This document shows, piece by piece, positions 33,754-42,604 of a DNA stretch of 63,590 bases (positions are counted from its first letter, which is position 1; each line of letters starts with the position of its first letter). The translations under genes and the position numbers were made by a program. Location of the stretch: contig CAZPMT010000017.1 in the NCBI GenBank assembly GCA_964587655.1, positions 1-63,590 of the forward strand, read 5' to 3'. The notes below the pieces were generated by a model. That model did no database searches, was not told where the DNA came from, and was given only the letters and a program-made list of their open reading frames with translations. Source of the DNA: CAZPMT01 sp964587655. Lineage in GTDB: Bacteria > Hydrogenedentota > Hydrogenedentia > Hydrogenedentales > SLHB01.

Positions 33754-35769
33754 TTAGCGAGGAGGAACGTCGGAAGCCACGAATCCAACGCCCTGCATGG
33801 GAACGGTCAGCATTTGGTCACGCTGGCCCTCCAGGCTAACGCGGAGCGTAACAGCGTTGTCATCCGCCTTCACCATCTCGGCGCGAACGGGTGGGGTTCG
33901 TCCTTTGCCTGGCACGATCACCCAGGCGAAGGTTGTGGTCTGTCTAATATCGGCGGAGTAAATCGCGCACGCGTTCGGCTCTTTGATGTTGTATTCACGG
34001 CTCCACCAGCCCTGGATGTCCGGTTCGCCGCGTCCTTTGACGATCTCGACCCGCCATGGAAATGCGGCGACGGGGACGATCCGGACGTTGCCCAGTCCTT
34101 CGTCCACGGATTCGACGTCATTGCCGTCCACCGTCACCGTGCATGCGGGATGAAAATGCCACAACGGCTGAATCGTACGGGGACGGTCCGTCGTGATCCG
34201 GTCGACGACCACGAAGTATTGTCCGCGCAGGTATGCCACGGCGCGCGTGTGCGTCGCGGTTCCTTCGGTCCCTTCATAACCGCCCGTGTAGTCGCTACGA
34301 ACGAAATCGTATTGGGGCGCGATCTTGTATGCGCCCTCGATGGGCGCGCTGGCCTCTTTTTCGTACGCGACCTGGCCTTTTCCGTCGACAAGCACGACGT
34401 TGTGGCTCAGCGACGACACAAAGTACCGCCGCCAGGGTCCGCCCTGGTACGTGTATCGGCCGCCGTCCACGAGGATGTCGCGCCCGAAGGCCGACACCGA
34501 TAAATGGAGCTTGTCGTAGTGCCAGTGTCCGATGCCCAGCGGACCGGCGTCGAAGAACGCCCAGTGCGCGTCCGCGTCCCAGCCGCTGCGCATGACGGCC
34601 TGTCCCGCCCACGGGAACACTACCGACGGCAGGCCCTGCGGCGCATCGCCCTCTTTGCCGTTTGTGGCGATGTACAGCCAGTCGCGACGATTGAAGGCAT
34701 CCGCGGCGGAACGCACTTCATCGCGCACGTAATCGAGGTTCGAATCGTTGTTGAGCGGGGCGTATCCGTTCGGCTCCATCGAATACGCGGTGTAGTTGTG
34801 CATCCGCTCGATGGCGGCGCGGAATTCCGTGGGAAGAGACCGATTTGCCTGGTTTGCGAGATCGACCATCCCGCTGAAGCTGTGCAACGCGACACGATGG
34901 TAATGCGATGTCAGCTCCTTCTGGACGCCGTCGGGATAGACCTGCGCGGTCAACTCCGGGACCAGGCGCGTGGTCGCGTACTGATACCAGTCGTCTGATT
35001 CCTTGAACTCGGGCCAGCACGCGGCCATGGTCGCCAGGCCCAGCATCTCCATCGTGATATGGTTCCCTCCGTCCGAGTGGAAATTGCGGGCATAGTGCGC
35101 GTGCTCGGGAATGCTCGAGAGCATGAGAATCCGCGTGGCGGGCGTGAACGCATTGACGTCCTGGAGCGAGTAAAACGCCCTCGCCCAACACCAGCGGATC
35201 CGCGCGTAGACCTCGAGCCCCCGCCATTGCGGCGTGAAGCTCTTCACGCCCCGATACGGATTTGAGACAATCCAATCGCGCACAAGGCGGTCGAAGCCCG
35301 CGGCGTATATTGGATTTCCGGTAGTGAAATACGCGTCGCCAAGGTCGATACCCCAATGATGCCGATTAAGGCCCCAGCCCCACTCGCGGTCGTTCTGCGG
35401 CCCGTTGTATGACCAGTCCAGATGGCCGTCGGGTCGGCGCGGGACCTTCGCAGGGATGGTGTATTCCGTAAACGTGTCTTCGAGGATCGCGTCCGCCGCG
35501 GCCACGCGGCCGTCTCCCGGTTGAGGCGCGGTGCGCCGCAGCCACGCGCCCGTCTTGCTGTTCCGATAATAGGCGAGCAATTCCTCGCACGCGCGCGCCG
35601 GATTCCCGCCCTCGACCTCGCGCTTTACCGACTCGAGTCCCGGACGCCCCAGGTCCAGCGCCGCGAACAAGGCTTTCACGCGCTCCGGATAGTCACTGCA
35701 CACCGCGCGAGCCGAATCAACGTCCATCGTCCCGGCCAGACAAACAACAACAAACATTCCCACGATCAT
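33754..35769 (-). CDS. Exported heparinase II/III-like polysaccharide lyase
   Basis: About 671 residues. The start at 35769 (MIVGMFVVVCLAGTMDVDS) has GAGG five bases upstream and gives a clean signal peptide; a GTG six codons earlier is less likely. The alginate-lyase-like toroid comes first (WGWGLNRHHWGIDLGDAY, NHITMEMLGLATMAA with the expected Asn/His). The heparinase II/III beta domain follows (GPLGIGHWHYDKLHLSVSAF, DILVDGGRYTYQG), with His and Tyr at typical catalytic places. It would cleave acidic polysaccharides in the periplasm. It lies between GH116 and the isomerase gene on the same strand. Confidence 0.87.
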   Translation of the reverse strand: MIVGMFVVVCLAGTMDVDSARAVCSDYPERVKALFAALDLGRPGLESVKREVEGGNPARACEELLAYYRNSKTGAWLRRTAPQPGDGRVAAADAILEDTFTEYTIPAKVPRRPDGHLDWSYNGPQNDREWGWGLNRHHWGIDLGDAYFTTGNPIYAAGFDRLVRDWIVSNPYRGVKSFTPQWRGLEVYARIRWCWARAFYSLQDVNAFTPATRILMLSSIPEHAHYARNFHSDGGNHITMEMLGLATMAACWPEFKESDDWYQYATTRLVPELTAQVYPDGVQKELTSHYHRVALHSFSGMVDLANQANRSLPTEFRAAIERMHNYTAYSMEPNGYAPLNNDSNLDYVRDEVRSAADAFNRRDWLYIATNGKEGDAPQGLPSVVFPWAGQAVMRSGWDADAHWAFFDAGPLGIGHWHYDKLHLSVSAFGRDILVDGGRYTYQGGPWRRYFVSSLSHNVVLVDGKGQVAYEKEASAPIEGAYKIAPQYDFVRSDYTGGYEGTEGTATHTRAVAYLRGQYFVVVDRITTDRPRTIQPLWHFHPACTVTVDGNDVESVDEGLGNVRIVPVAAFPWRVEIVKGRGEPDIQGWWSREYNIKEPNACAIYSADIRQTTTFAWVIVPGKGRTPPVRAEMVKADDNAVTLRVSLEGQRDQMLTVPMQGVGFVASDVPPR

Positions 35770-35802
35770 GATCGCCTCACTTCGCACTGTTCACTCAGAA
35801 TG

Positions 35803-35889
35803 GCGTCATTCCCGCGCAGGCGGGAATCCAGAACACGCACGTCGCCGCGCAACCTGCCCACTGGATTCCCGCTTTCGCGGGAATGACGC
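35803..35889. repeat. REP-like inverted repeat (CGTCATTCCCGCG type)
   Basis: Arms 35803-35831 and 35861-35889 form a 29-bp imperfect palindrome around a 29-base loop, and each arm contains its own smaller palindrome. The GTCATTCCCGCG...GGGAATCCAG motif is a common bacterial repeat of proteobacteria and others. It lies in the 35770-36017 gap. Confidence 0.75.
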
Positions 35890-35946
35890 AATGCTCTAGG
35901 CCAATTGCGAGAACGGGCATATTACACGCGCGCGCACGGGCGTTGC

Positions 35947-35979
35947 GTCCACCACGTCCACCATGTCCACCATGTCCAC
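35947..35979. repeat. 9-bp tandem repeat (GTCCACCAT)
   Basis: Three full units and one partial unit of GTCCACCAC/GTCCACCAT. It is a short intergenic minisatellite just downstream of the isomerase gene, with no evident function. Confidence 0.8.
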
Positions 35980-36017
35980 AAGGCTTCCGCGCGCCCACGG
36001 CATTTCCGCGCAAGCTC

Positions 36018-36857
36018 TCAGCACCTAAACTCAAGCGACTCGGCGGCGGCTATGGAACGGATATGGTTGGCGGCGAGCGTATACTCCTCCTCGGAATTAA
36101 GGTGTTCGAGCATCAGCGGCACGTCGGGTTCGAGCTTGTTCAGTTCGCGCAGAAAGACGCGGTAGTCCATGCCGCCGAGGCCGGCGCGGACCTCATCGAG
36201 ATGCGTCGTCAGCTTTTGCGACAGGGCGATGTCCTTCGCGTGGCAACTGCGGATGTGCGGTCCGAGCTTCGCGAAACACTCGCGGATCAACTCGGCGTTG
36301 CCGTAGAAGCGCTGCGGACTGCAAAGCAGATTCGCGGGATCGAGATGGACGGCGAATCCGGATCGATCGATGGCCTTGATAAGCCGCACATAGCTGTCCG
36401 GCGAGTCGGGGTACATCCACGGCATGGCTTCGAGCGTGAAGAACGTGCGCTTCGGTTTCACGGAGTCGATGATCTCGCGCGTAGTCGCGACGATCATATC
36501 GAAGGCCGCCTCCGTGAGATTGTCCGGATGGTGGCCGTCCCACTGCTCGCCCTGGGATCCGGCGATGTTCACGCAACATCGCGCGCCGATCCGTTCCGCA
36601 AGGTCCAACTGCTTCTTGCAGTGTTCGAACGCCTCTTTTCTCTTCTGTTCGTCCGGGTGCATCGGATTGCTCCACGCACCCGTCTCCGCGACCACGATAC
36701 CCGCCTTCTTCGCGGCCGCCGCATACAAGCCCACCACCTCGTCGCAAGCGGCGTTGTCCACCGGACAGTACGCGGCGCCGTAGCCCGCCTTCTTCACCGC
36801 CGCAACCCATTTGTCCGGATCGGAACAGTCAGCAAACAACGGTCCGCCTAATCGCAT
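36018..36857 (-). CDS. Sugar phosphate isomerase/epimerase-like TIM-barrel protein
   Basis: A 279-residue protein of the xylose-isomerase-like/AP endonuclease 2 TIM-barrel superfamily. AAGGAGG precedes the ATG. Metal ligands are suggested by Glu in VVAETGAW, Glu in FFTLEAMPW, Asp/His in FAVHLDPANLL, His in RSCHAKDI and Glu in LMLEHLNSEEEY. Its place among carbohydrate enzymes suggests isomerisation or epimerisation of a sugar released by them. The precise reaction cannot be assigned. Confidence 0.82.
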   Translation of the reverse strand: MRLGGPLFADCSDPDKWVAAVKKAGYGAAYCPVDNAACDEVVGLYAAAAKKAGIVVAETGAWSNPMHPDEQKRKEAFEHCKKQLDLAERIGARCCVNIAGSQGEQWDGHHPDNLTEAAFDMIVATTREIIDSVKPKRTFFTLEAMPWMYPDSPDSYVRLIKAIDRSGFAVHLDPANLLCSPQRFYGNAELIRECFAKLGPHIRSCHAKDIALSQKLTTHLDEVRAGLGGMDYRVFLRELNKLEPDVPLMLEHLNSEEEYTLAANHIRSIAAAESLEFRC

Positions 36858-36890
36858 CGTTTCCTAACCTCCTTGCAGATTCATCTCGCC

Positions 36891-38942
36891 CTATCGTTCC
36901 GGAGCGTATTCTATCAGGAGCGAACCCGGACATTCAGAAATGGCTGCCGCCACGTGCTGCAACGCTTCCCCGGACATCACGCGAGCCTCGCCGCGTTCGC
37001 AGTTCGGCGAGAAGGTCACAGTGTAGCGCGCGTCGGTACTGATCTCGCCCAGCTTGCAGTCAAAGGCGCTATAAGGCGACTGATGCCTGCGGAAGGCAAT
37101 GACCATGCCGTCGGATTGCTCGGGCCGGTGGTACTGCAACACGCACCAGTCCTTCGCGCTCGTAGTCACTTCCGACAACACGTACATATGGCCCGCGTAG
37201 TATTTGCGAATCCGTTTTGCCTCCTCGATAGCCTTCTTGAGGACGTCGCGCGGGTAGTTCGGTGGACGGCAGTCCTCACAGAACGAGATGCCCGCGTTGA
37301 AACCGCTGCGGAACAGATACGGCGTGGCGCCCATCTGGCCGCTGACGTTGAACGGAACGTACCGGCTCAATCCGGCGGTCATGACCTGGTTCTGAAGCGC
37401 GGCCTGGTTGAAATCGCCCTTCATGAGCGGATCGATAGTGGCGTCCGTCCGCCAGAGCGGAATGGATCGCGCACACGTTTCGAGGTCGATCCGCCGTCCT
37501 CCGCTTGCGCAGTTGTCGATCATCAACCGCGGAAACGCGGCGCGAAGGTCGTCCCACATCTGATACAACCCTTCAACGTACCGTGTCTCGGCAAGCCCGA
37601 CACGTTCCGCATCCTTCTCGTTGAGGAACTGCCAGAAGGGAAGCGGATCGATGTTGAAGTCGATGCGGAGCCACGCGAGGTTATACTCCCGGATGACCGT
37701 CTTGAGGTATTCCGTCATAAACGCGCGGGCGTCGGGAATGCCAAGGTTGTACAACCCGCTGCCGTCGTTGTTGGGCGAGATTACCCATTCCGGATGTTCC
37801 TTCGCGATTGCCGTGCCCGGCGCGACGCGTTCCGGCTCAAACCACATCAGGAACCCCATTCCCGCCGCGCCCGCGGCGTCGGAAATGGGACGCAGCCCGC
37901 GCGGGAAGCGGTCCTTCGGCTCGGCGCGATCGATCGGGAGACCATAATGTCCCATGCCGTTCGGAAACCCGTCGCGCGTCCAGTATGCGTCGAGCCAAAA
38001 GATCTCGAATCCCAGGTCCTTGATGCTTTCGAGATGAGACAAGACGTTTGCTTCCGTACTCGCGTTCAACTCATAGAACGAAGTGCTCAGATGCGCGATG
38101 GGCGGCGTGGCGGGCGCCCCGTCCTGTTGGGGCACGATGCGCCGAAGCATCGTGTCCCGCCACAGGTTGTATGCCCGCTCAGTGTCGTTGCCGAGCCAAT
38201 AGATCCGCATGATGCGCGGCGTGCGGATTGTCTCGCCGGGACGGAGTCTGAGCCGGAGGTTCTGAACGCCGGCCTGAACGCGGAGCATCCCGTCTTTGCG
38301 CTCGACCGCGGCGCTCCACTGGCCGGACCAGCCGATGGCCGTGATCACGCCGCCCGATCCCCAGTCAAGGTTGAAGAAGGGGCAGACGTTCGACGAGCGG
38401 CCGCTCGTGGCCGCGAACTCGATCCGTTGGCCTTCCGCAAGGGGCTCGTCAAACGGCAGCCAATCGTCCGCGACGCAGGTGCTGCCTTTCAGCCGGTGCA
38501 ACGTGGCGTTAACGCCTGTCCCGATCGGAATCGATGCATCCACTGCCCGGACCTGCTCGATCAACTCGCTATCCTTGCCGCCGTTGTTCGTGAAGTGGAG
38601 TGTCCAGTCCACGCCTGGCGTGTCGAGGTACGTGCTGCATACGGCACGCACTTCCAAGCCGCTCGCGGGATCGGAAACAGTGACGGTCCGCCGTGTCGTC
38701 GCGGGGTCAACCGATTCCTCCCGCTCTTCGCGCTTCCACGTTCCCAGGAACTCAGAGGAAGGCCTTCCCCCCAGCACGAAGGAAAACGGCGGGCCGGAAG
38801 GCGCGTCGGAGAATGCCCGGCGCGTCCAGTCGGAGTTCAAAGTCAGTTCGCGCGTTTCGACCATGGAAGCTCCTCGGGCTACTGTGCAGGAGAGCATGAC
38901 GAAAGATACGAGAACGGCAAGCGGGACATCGACTTCTCTCAC
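36891..38942 (-). CDS. Exported GH36-type alpha-galactosidase
   Basis: A 683-residue glycosidase of family 36 (clan GH-D). It starts at a GTG with GGAGG eight bases upstream; the signal peptide is VPLAVLVSFVMLSCTVARGA. The N-terminal beta-supersandwich is followed by a TIM barrel with EIFWLDAYW, MWFEPERVAPG, the nucleophile Asp in LAWLRIDFN and the acid/base Asp in IDNCASGGRRIDLE, both as in melibiases. It would release alpha-linked galactose (or a related sugar) in the periplasm. The isomerase gene follows after 33 bases. Confidence 0.9.
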   Translation of the reverse strand: MREVDVPLAVLVSFVMLSCTVARGASMVETRELTLNSDWTRRAFSDAPSGPPFSFVLGGRPSSEFLGTWKREEREESVDPATTRRTVTVSDPASGLEVRAVCSTYLDTPGVDWTLHFTNNGGKDSELIEQVRAVDASIPIGTGVNATLHRLKGSTCVADDWLPFDEPLAEGQRIEFAATSGRSSNVCPFFNLDWGSGGVITAIGWSGQWSAAVERKDGMLRVQAGVQNLRLRLRPGETIRTPRIMRIYWLGNDTERAYNLWRDTMLRRIVPQQDGAPATPPIAHLSTSFYELNASTEANVLSHLESIKDLGFEIFWLDAYWTRDGFPNGMGHYGLPIDRAEPKDRFPRGLRPISDAAGAAGMGFLMWFEPERVAPGTAIAKEHPEWVISPNNDGSGLYNLGIPDARAFMTEYLKTVIREYNLAWLRIDFNIDPLPFWQFLNEKDAERVGLAETRYVEGLYQMWDDLRAAFPRLMIDNCASGGRRIDLETCARSIPLWRTDATIDPLMKGDFNQAALQNQVMTAGLSRYVPFNVSGQMGATPYLFRSGFNAGISFCEDCRPPNYPRDVLKKAIEEAKRIRKYYAGHMYVLSEVTTSAKDWCVLQYHRPEQSDGMVIAFRRHQSPYSAFDCKLGEISTDARYTVTFSPNCERGEARVMSGEALQHVAAAISECPGSLLIEYAPER

Positions 38943-38992
38943 GGTTTCATCCTCCGAGGAAGTGGGGACGCGCGCGTGAACAGACGAGATTC

Positions 38993-39592
38993 CTAGCCCT
39001 TGGCTTTCTTCTCACGCACGAAGATCTCGTCGATGATGCCGTAATCTTTAGCCTCGCGTGCGTTCATGTAGAAGTCGCGGTCGCTGTCGCGGCGGATGGC
39101 GTCGATCGTCTGTCCGGTGTGCTTCATGAGGATCTCGTCGATGATTTCGCCGATGCGGACGATCTCGCGGGCCTGGATGTCGATGTCGGCGGCCTGGCCT
39201 TGGACGCCGGCGGTAAGCTGATGGAGCAGGAAACGGCTGTAAGGCAGGGCGTAGCGTTTCCCCTTCGTGCCAGCGCTCATTAGGACGGCCGCCATGCTGG
39301 CCGCCTGCCCGATGCAGATCGTGCAGATGTCGGGTTTAATGAACTGCATGGTGTCGTAGATTGCCAGCCCCGCCGTCACGCTCCCGCCGGGACTATTGAT
39401 ATAGAGGTTGATGTCCTTGTCGGGATCTTCACCCTCGAGGAATATCATCTGGCCGATGACGTAATTGGCGACTTCGTCGCTGATCGGGAATCCCAGAAAG
39501 ACAATCCGATCCGCAAGCAGGCGGGAGTAAATGTCATACAGGCGCTCGCCGCGGCTCGTCTGCTCGTATACGGTGATGTTCTGGATGTCCAT
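38993..39592 (-). CDS. clpP: ATP-dependent Clp protease proteolytic subunit
   Basis: A 199-residue serine protease subunit that forms the ClpP tetradecamer. The start at 39592 (MDIQNITVYEQ) has GAGGG nine bases upstream and lies 13 bases after the tig stop; a frame to 39628 would overlap tig. The catalytic triad is Ser99 in GQAASMAA, His124 in LLHQLTAG and Asp173 in DSDRDFYM. It follows trigger factor, the common tig-clpP order, but clpX does not come next: the following gene on this strand is the glycosidase. A ClpX or ClpA partner must be elsewhere. Confidence 0.96.
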   Translation of the reverse strand: MDIQNITVYEQTSRGERLYDIYSRLLADRIVFLGFPISDEVANYVIGQMIFLEGEDPDKDINLYINSPGGSVTAGLAIYDTMQFIKPDICTICIGQAASMAAVLMSAGTKGKRYALPYSRFLLHQLTAGVQGQAADIDIQAREIVRIGEIIDEILMKHTGQTIDAIRRDSDRDFYMNAREAKDYGIIDEIFVREKKAKG

Positions 39593-39605
39593 GCCGCAAC
39601 GGCCC

Positions 39606-41069
39606 TCAATCGGTCTTCTCGTTTTCATCCTCTTTGTCCAGTTCCTCGCGCGTGACCTCCTTGTCGGTGATCTGCGCGAAACTTATCAGCGCCGCCATTA
39701 CCTTATTGTGCAGCATGCGCCGCTCATACTTGCTCCGATGCTCTGCGTCACCCATGTACTTCGCCACGACCTCGACGCTCGCGCCGGTCCGCTGCGAAAC
39801 CGCCGCCGCTTCCATCTCGAAGTCCTCGTCGGTCACCTCAATGCCTTCCGCCTCGGCGATCTCATTTAGCGTTGTCCAACTCTTGATTGCGGCTATGGCC
39901 TCTTCCCGCGCTTCGACGCGCAACTGTTCCTCCTTCGCCTGGATCTCGGAGGCCGGGACCCGGCGCTGCTTGAGGTTCTTCACGGTCTCCTCGAAGAACT
40001 CGTGCCCCATGGTCTCGATAAGCGATCTCGGAAGCTCGAAGGTGCTTGAATCGATGATGGTTTTCAGGAGACGGGCCTCGGCGATCTCATTACTCTCGCC
40101 GGTCGCGCCTTCCTGGAGCCGCGCCGTAACCTTTTCGCGCAGGTCCTGAACGTTTTCGTATCCGGCCTGGTTCGCGAAATCATCCGTGAGTTCCGGCATG
40201 TTGCGACGCTTCAACTCGTTCACCTTGATCTCGAAATCAGCGGTCCTGCCGCGAAGGTGCTCGACGGAATAACTGTCCGGAAAGGTGATCTCGCATGTCA
40301 GTACGCCGCCCGGGCTCGCGCCCGTCAGCACCTTCTCAAACTCCGGGAAGAACCGCTTCGATCCGAGAATATAGGGATAGTTCTCGGCGGCGCCGCCCGG
40401 GAATTCCTCTCCGTTGATCGTGCCGCGGAAGCTGATGATCACCTGGTCTCTGTCCGCCGCGGTTCCTTCAGTGACGGTCTCGAACAGCGAGTAGCGATTC
40501 CGAACGCCCTTGATCGCTTCTTCGATATCATGTTCGGAGACCTTGTATGTCGGACGCTCGACGCCCACGTCCCGGTACTTGCCGAGTTCTACCTTGGGAT
40601 GCACTTCGAACTTCAACGTAAAACTGATCGGCACGCCCGTCTTGCGCTCTTCCGGCTTCTCGAATCCCTCGACCGCCGGCGGCGCCAGGGGATCGATCTT
40701 CTTTTCTTTCAGGAGCCTCGAGAAGGCGGCATTGACCAGCCGGCCCTCCACATCGCTCCGAACGGCCTTGGCGAAGCGGCGCTCGATCAGCTTGCGCGGC
40801 GCCCGCCCTCGGCGAAACCCCGGCACCTCCGCCTCATGCCGAAGCTCCTCGAACACTTCTTCCGATAGCTTCGCCTCATTGGCCACGGGGATGGTCACCT
40901 TGACCTCATAGGCGCAATCGCCTTTGTAGTCAACTTCAAACACCGGGTCCTCGACAAATTCAAACTCCTTTTCGTCGCTCTTTTCCTCGGTGTCCGTCGC
41001 GACAGCGGTCGATTCGGGCGCGGCGGGTTCATTCTGTTCAGGCGTTTCTTTGATATCGTCGTCGGCCAT
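39606..41069 (-). CDS. tig: Trigger factor (ribosome-associated chaperone, prolyl isomerase)
   Basis: A 487-residue chaperone that binds nascent chains at the ribosome exit. The start at 41069 has AGGTG seven bases upstream. An acidic leader of about 45 residues precedes the ribosome-binding domain, which is unusually long for the family. The signature motif is present as VPGFRRGRAPRKLIERRF. The FKBP domain (DQVIISFRGTINGEEF, EKVLTGASPGGVLTCEI) and the helical C-terminal domain follow. tRNA-Leu lies just upstream on the same strand. Confidence 0.95.
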   Translation of the reverse strand: MADDDIKETPEQNEPAAPESTAVATDTEEKSDEKEFEFVEDPVFEVDYKGDCAYEVKVTIPVANEAKLSEEVFEELRHEAEVPGFRRGRAPRKLIERRFAKAVRSDVEGRLVNAAFSRLLKEKKIDPLAPPAVEGFEKPEERKTGVPISFTLKFEVHPKVELGKYRDVGVERPTYKVSEHDIEEAIKGVRNRYSLFETVTEGTAADRDQVIISFRGTINGEEFPGGAAENYPYILGSKRFFPEFEKVLTGASPGGVLTCEITFPDSYSVEHLRGRTADFEIKVNELKRRNMPELTDDFANQAGYENVQDLREKVTARLQEGATGESNEIAEARLLKTIIDSSTFELPRSLIETMGHEFFEETVKNLKQRRVPASEIQAKEEQLRVEAREEAIAAIKSWTTLNEIAEAEGIEVTDEDFEMEAAAVSQRTGASVEVVAKYMGDAEHRSKYERRMLHNKVMAALISFAQITDKEVTREELDKEDENEKTD

Positions 41070-41089
41070 CGTTTGCACCTATTCACGGT

Positions 41090-41174
41090 TGGTGGGCGAG
41101 GCGGGAGTTGAACCCGCACATCTTGCGATACTGGATCCTAAGTCCAGCGCGTCTGCCAATTCCGCCACTCGCCC
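41090..41174 (-). tRNA. tRNA-Leu(TAG)
   Basis: On the minus strand the acceptor GGGCGAG pairs with CTCGCCC, followed by A and an encoded CCA. The anticodon loop CTTAGGA gives TAG within a CTGGA/TCCAG stem. A long variable arm and the T loop TTCAACT fit a class II leucine tRNA. It lies directly before tig. Confidence 0.93.
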
Positions 41175-41314
41175 GAGGTTCTGACTGGAACGCGGCAGAT
41201 CCACAACACAACTCCAGGGGCGATGTCCCATCGCGGCCGCGACGGGACGCAACCCCCTCTGCCGCACCCTAAACTAAACACGGAACACATCTTAGGGTTC
41301 CGTTAGGATGCCCT

Positions 41315-41360
41315 ATGGTGGGCCGCGCAGGAGTCGAACCTGCGACCTTGTGATTAAGAG
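41315..41360. repeat. Distal attachment site of the tRNA-Lys element (46-bp direct repeat)
   Basis: An exact 46-base copy of 48444-48489, comprising the 3' half of tRNA-Lys from the anticodon loop through CCA. Duplicated tRNA 3' ends mark the far end of tRNA-integrating elements. Together with inner sequence up to 41400 it forms a tRNA-like chimera with a 6-of-7-bp acceptor stem but no proper D or anticodon arm. Confidence 0.93.
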
Positions 41361-41501
41361 CGACTATACTAGCGCCCTATCTCACCGGCTAACGCGGCCA
41401 TAACCCGTTAACAAACCGAATGATACACAAAGAATAGCGCCGTTGCAAGCATTGCGCGTCTTGTGCTGAATTGCGCCCGTTTTCGCGCACTTTCGTGTAG
41501 T

Positions 41502-42032
41502 CTACACGGTAACGTGATCGCGGACGCGGCTAGAATGCCCCAGGACGCGCCGTTTCCTAAGCGGCATGATGGATGACACGGCGGGCGCGGCGGGCGTTTG
41601 ATGGTGGCAAACGTGGGCCACGGGAACGCGGGATCTTCTATGAGACCAAACCCTGTTGCGAAGTAGGTCCTTATGCCCTGTCTTGCTGAATCGCGACGCC
41701 ATAAGGCCCTGTCTCACCCTTTGCAGAACTTCCGCGCTCACAGGTTGGGTCTGGCTCAATATGCCTCTGCTCAGAAAACTGAGAAGCACCTCTGCCGTGA
41801 TCTCCCCAACGCCGTGATAGTTGACGTAGGACTTGTGGACGATATGGCGATGGTCACCCGCTTCGAGAATGCAGCTACCATCGGTGTCGCGGCTGATTCC
41901 CCATGACGTGACATTCGCTATGAGAACACGGGCCGGGTCTTTCGTAGGGTCAGAAACGATAATCCATAGATGACGACGCGGTATCCCCTTTGTCTCACGA
42001 TTGAAAAAGGCGTCCCCCTCTTGAAGGTCCAA
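41502..42032 (-). CDS. PemK/MazF-like toxin candidate
   Basis: A 176-residue protein encoded five bases after the Panacea gene. It starts at TTG with AGGA upstream. The beginning, EGDAFFNRE then RRHLWIIVSDPTKDPARVLI and ANVTSWG, resembles the SH3-like barrel of PemK/MazF endoribonucleases or their unassigned relatives. The later HKSYVNYHGVGEI and the helical end (LQRVRQGLMAS) fit. The last 50 residues are basic and poorly structured (NRVWSHRRSRV) and may be an extension from a lost stop codon. Position next to a Panacea antitoxin supports a toxin role. Toxicity is inferred. Confidence 0.6.
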   Translation of the reverse strand: MDLQEGDAFFNRETKGIPRRHLWIIVSDPTKDPARVLIANVTSWGISRDTDGSCILEAGDHRHIVHKSYVNYHGVGEITAEVLLSFLSRGILSQTQPVSAEVLQRVRQGLMASRFSKTGHKDLLRNRVWSHRRSRVPVAHVCHHQTPAAPAVSSIMPLRKRRVLGHSSRVRDHVTV

Positions 42033-42037
42033 AGCAG

Positions 42038-42604
42038 TCAGCGTCCTGCAAAAAGCGAAGAGAAGAAGCGGTCCTCGCGCGCGGCCTGCAAAATGGCCTC
42101 AACATCGTCGCCCCTGCCTACAGCCTCAAGAAGGTCTTTCAGATCAATTGGCGCGGAAGATTCGCCCGGATCGTTCTGCCGCCACTCCTCGAATTCGTGC
42201 GTCATGTCGGCAAGGGCGAAGCGATCCATCTTTCCATACCGCCGACAGACATCAAGTAGTTTCTGCATTTCATACTCAGAGAGATCACTAACGCCGGGAT
42301 CATCCAACAGGTACAGATCATTGCCCTCGCGCTCAAAATGCTCAACCCACAACCGCTCTTCCGCGTCGTCTTCCACCGGCGCGGCCATCTTCATCAAATC
42401 ATAGGTGCGAGACAAGACCGGGCCGTGTTTCATTGCCACGTAGGTGTCGCCCGTGATCGGGAATCCCGTCTCTTTCAGGCTTTCACGATCCGCGACGTAG
42501 AGCATTTTGAGCAACGCCATGAAGTTGTGACGTTTCTCGTTCATGCTCTTTAACATGTAGGCTGTCGCCTGTGCGACTTTGTTGGCGTCAAAACGAAAGC
42601 TCAT
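42038..42604 (-). CDS. Panacea (SocA-like, DUF4065) antitoxin domain protein
   Basis: A 188-residue protein with the Panacea domain, the promiscuous antitoxin domain known to pair with many unrelated toxins. The start at 42604 (MSFRFDANKVAQ) has GAGGGAGGG upstream. The domain is recognisable from KVAQATAYMLKS, then LLKMLYVADRESLKETGFPITGDTY (the Panacea core, 25 residues at about 31-55) and YVAMKHGPVLSRTYDLM. In SocA-type members and in known PanA-toxin pairs the antitoxin neutralises the neighbouring toxin directly. The gene order here is antitoxin then toxin. I infer a maintenance or defence module of the element. Confidence 0.82.
   Translation of the reverse strand: MSFRFDANKVAQATAYMLKSMNEKRHNFMALLKMLYVADRESLKETGFPITGDTYVAMKHGPVLSRTYDLMKMAAPVEDDAEERLWVEHFEREGNDLYLLDDPGVSDLSEYEMQKLLDVCRRYGKMDRFALADMTHEFEEWRQNDPGESSAPIDLKDLLEAVGRGDDVEAILQAAREDRFFSSLFAGR

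Noticed and set aside
36873..38996. A 707-codon open frame on the plus strand
   Set aside because: It is antisense to the GH36 gene, whose active-site motifs are clear. Long antisense frames are common in GC-rich genes; this one is Arg/Pro/His-rich and has no domain.
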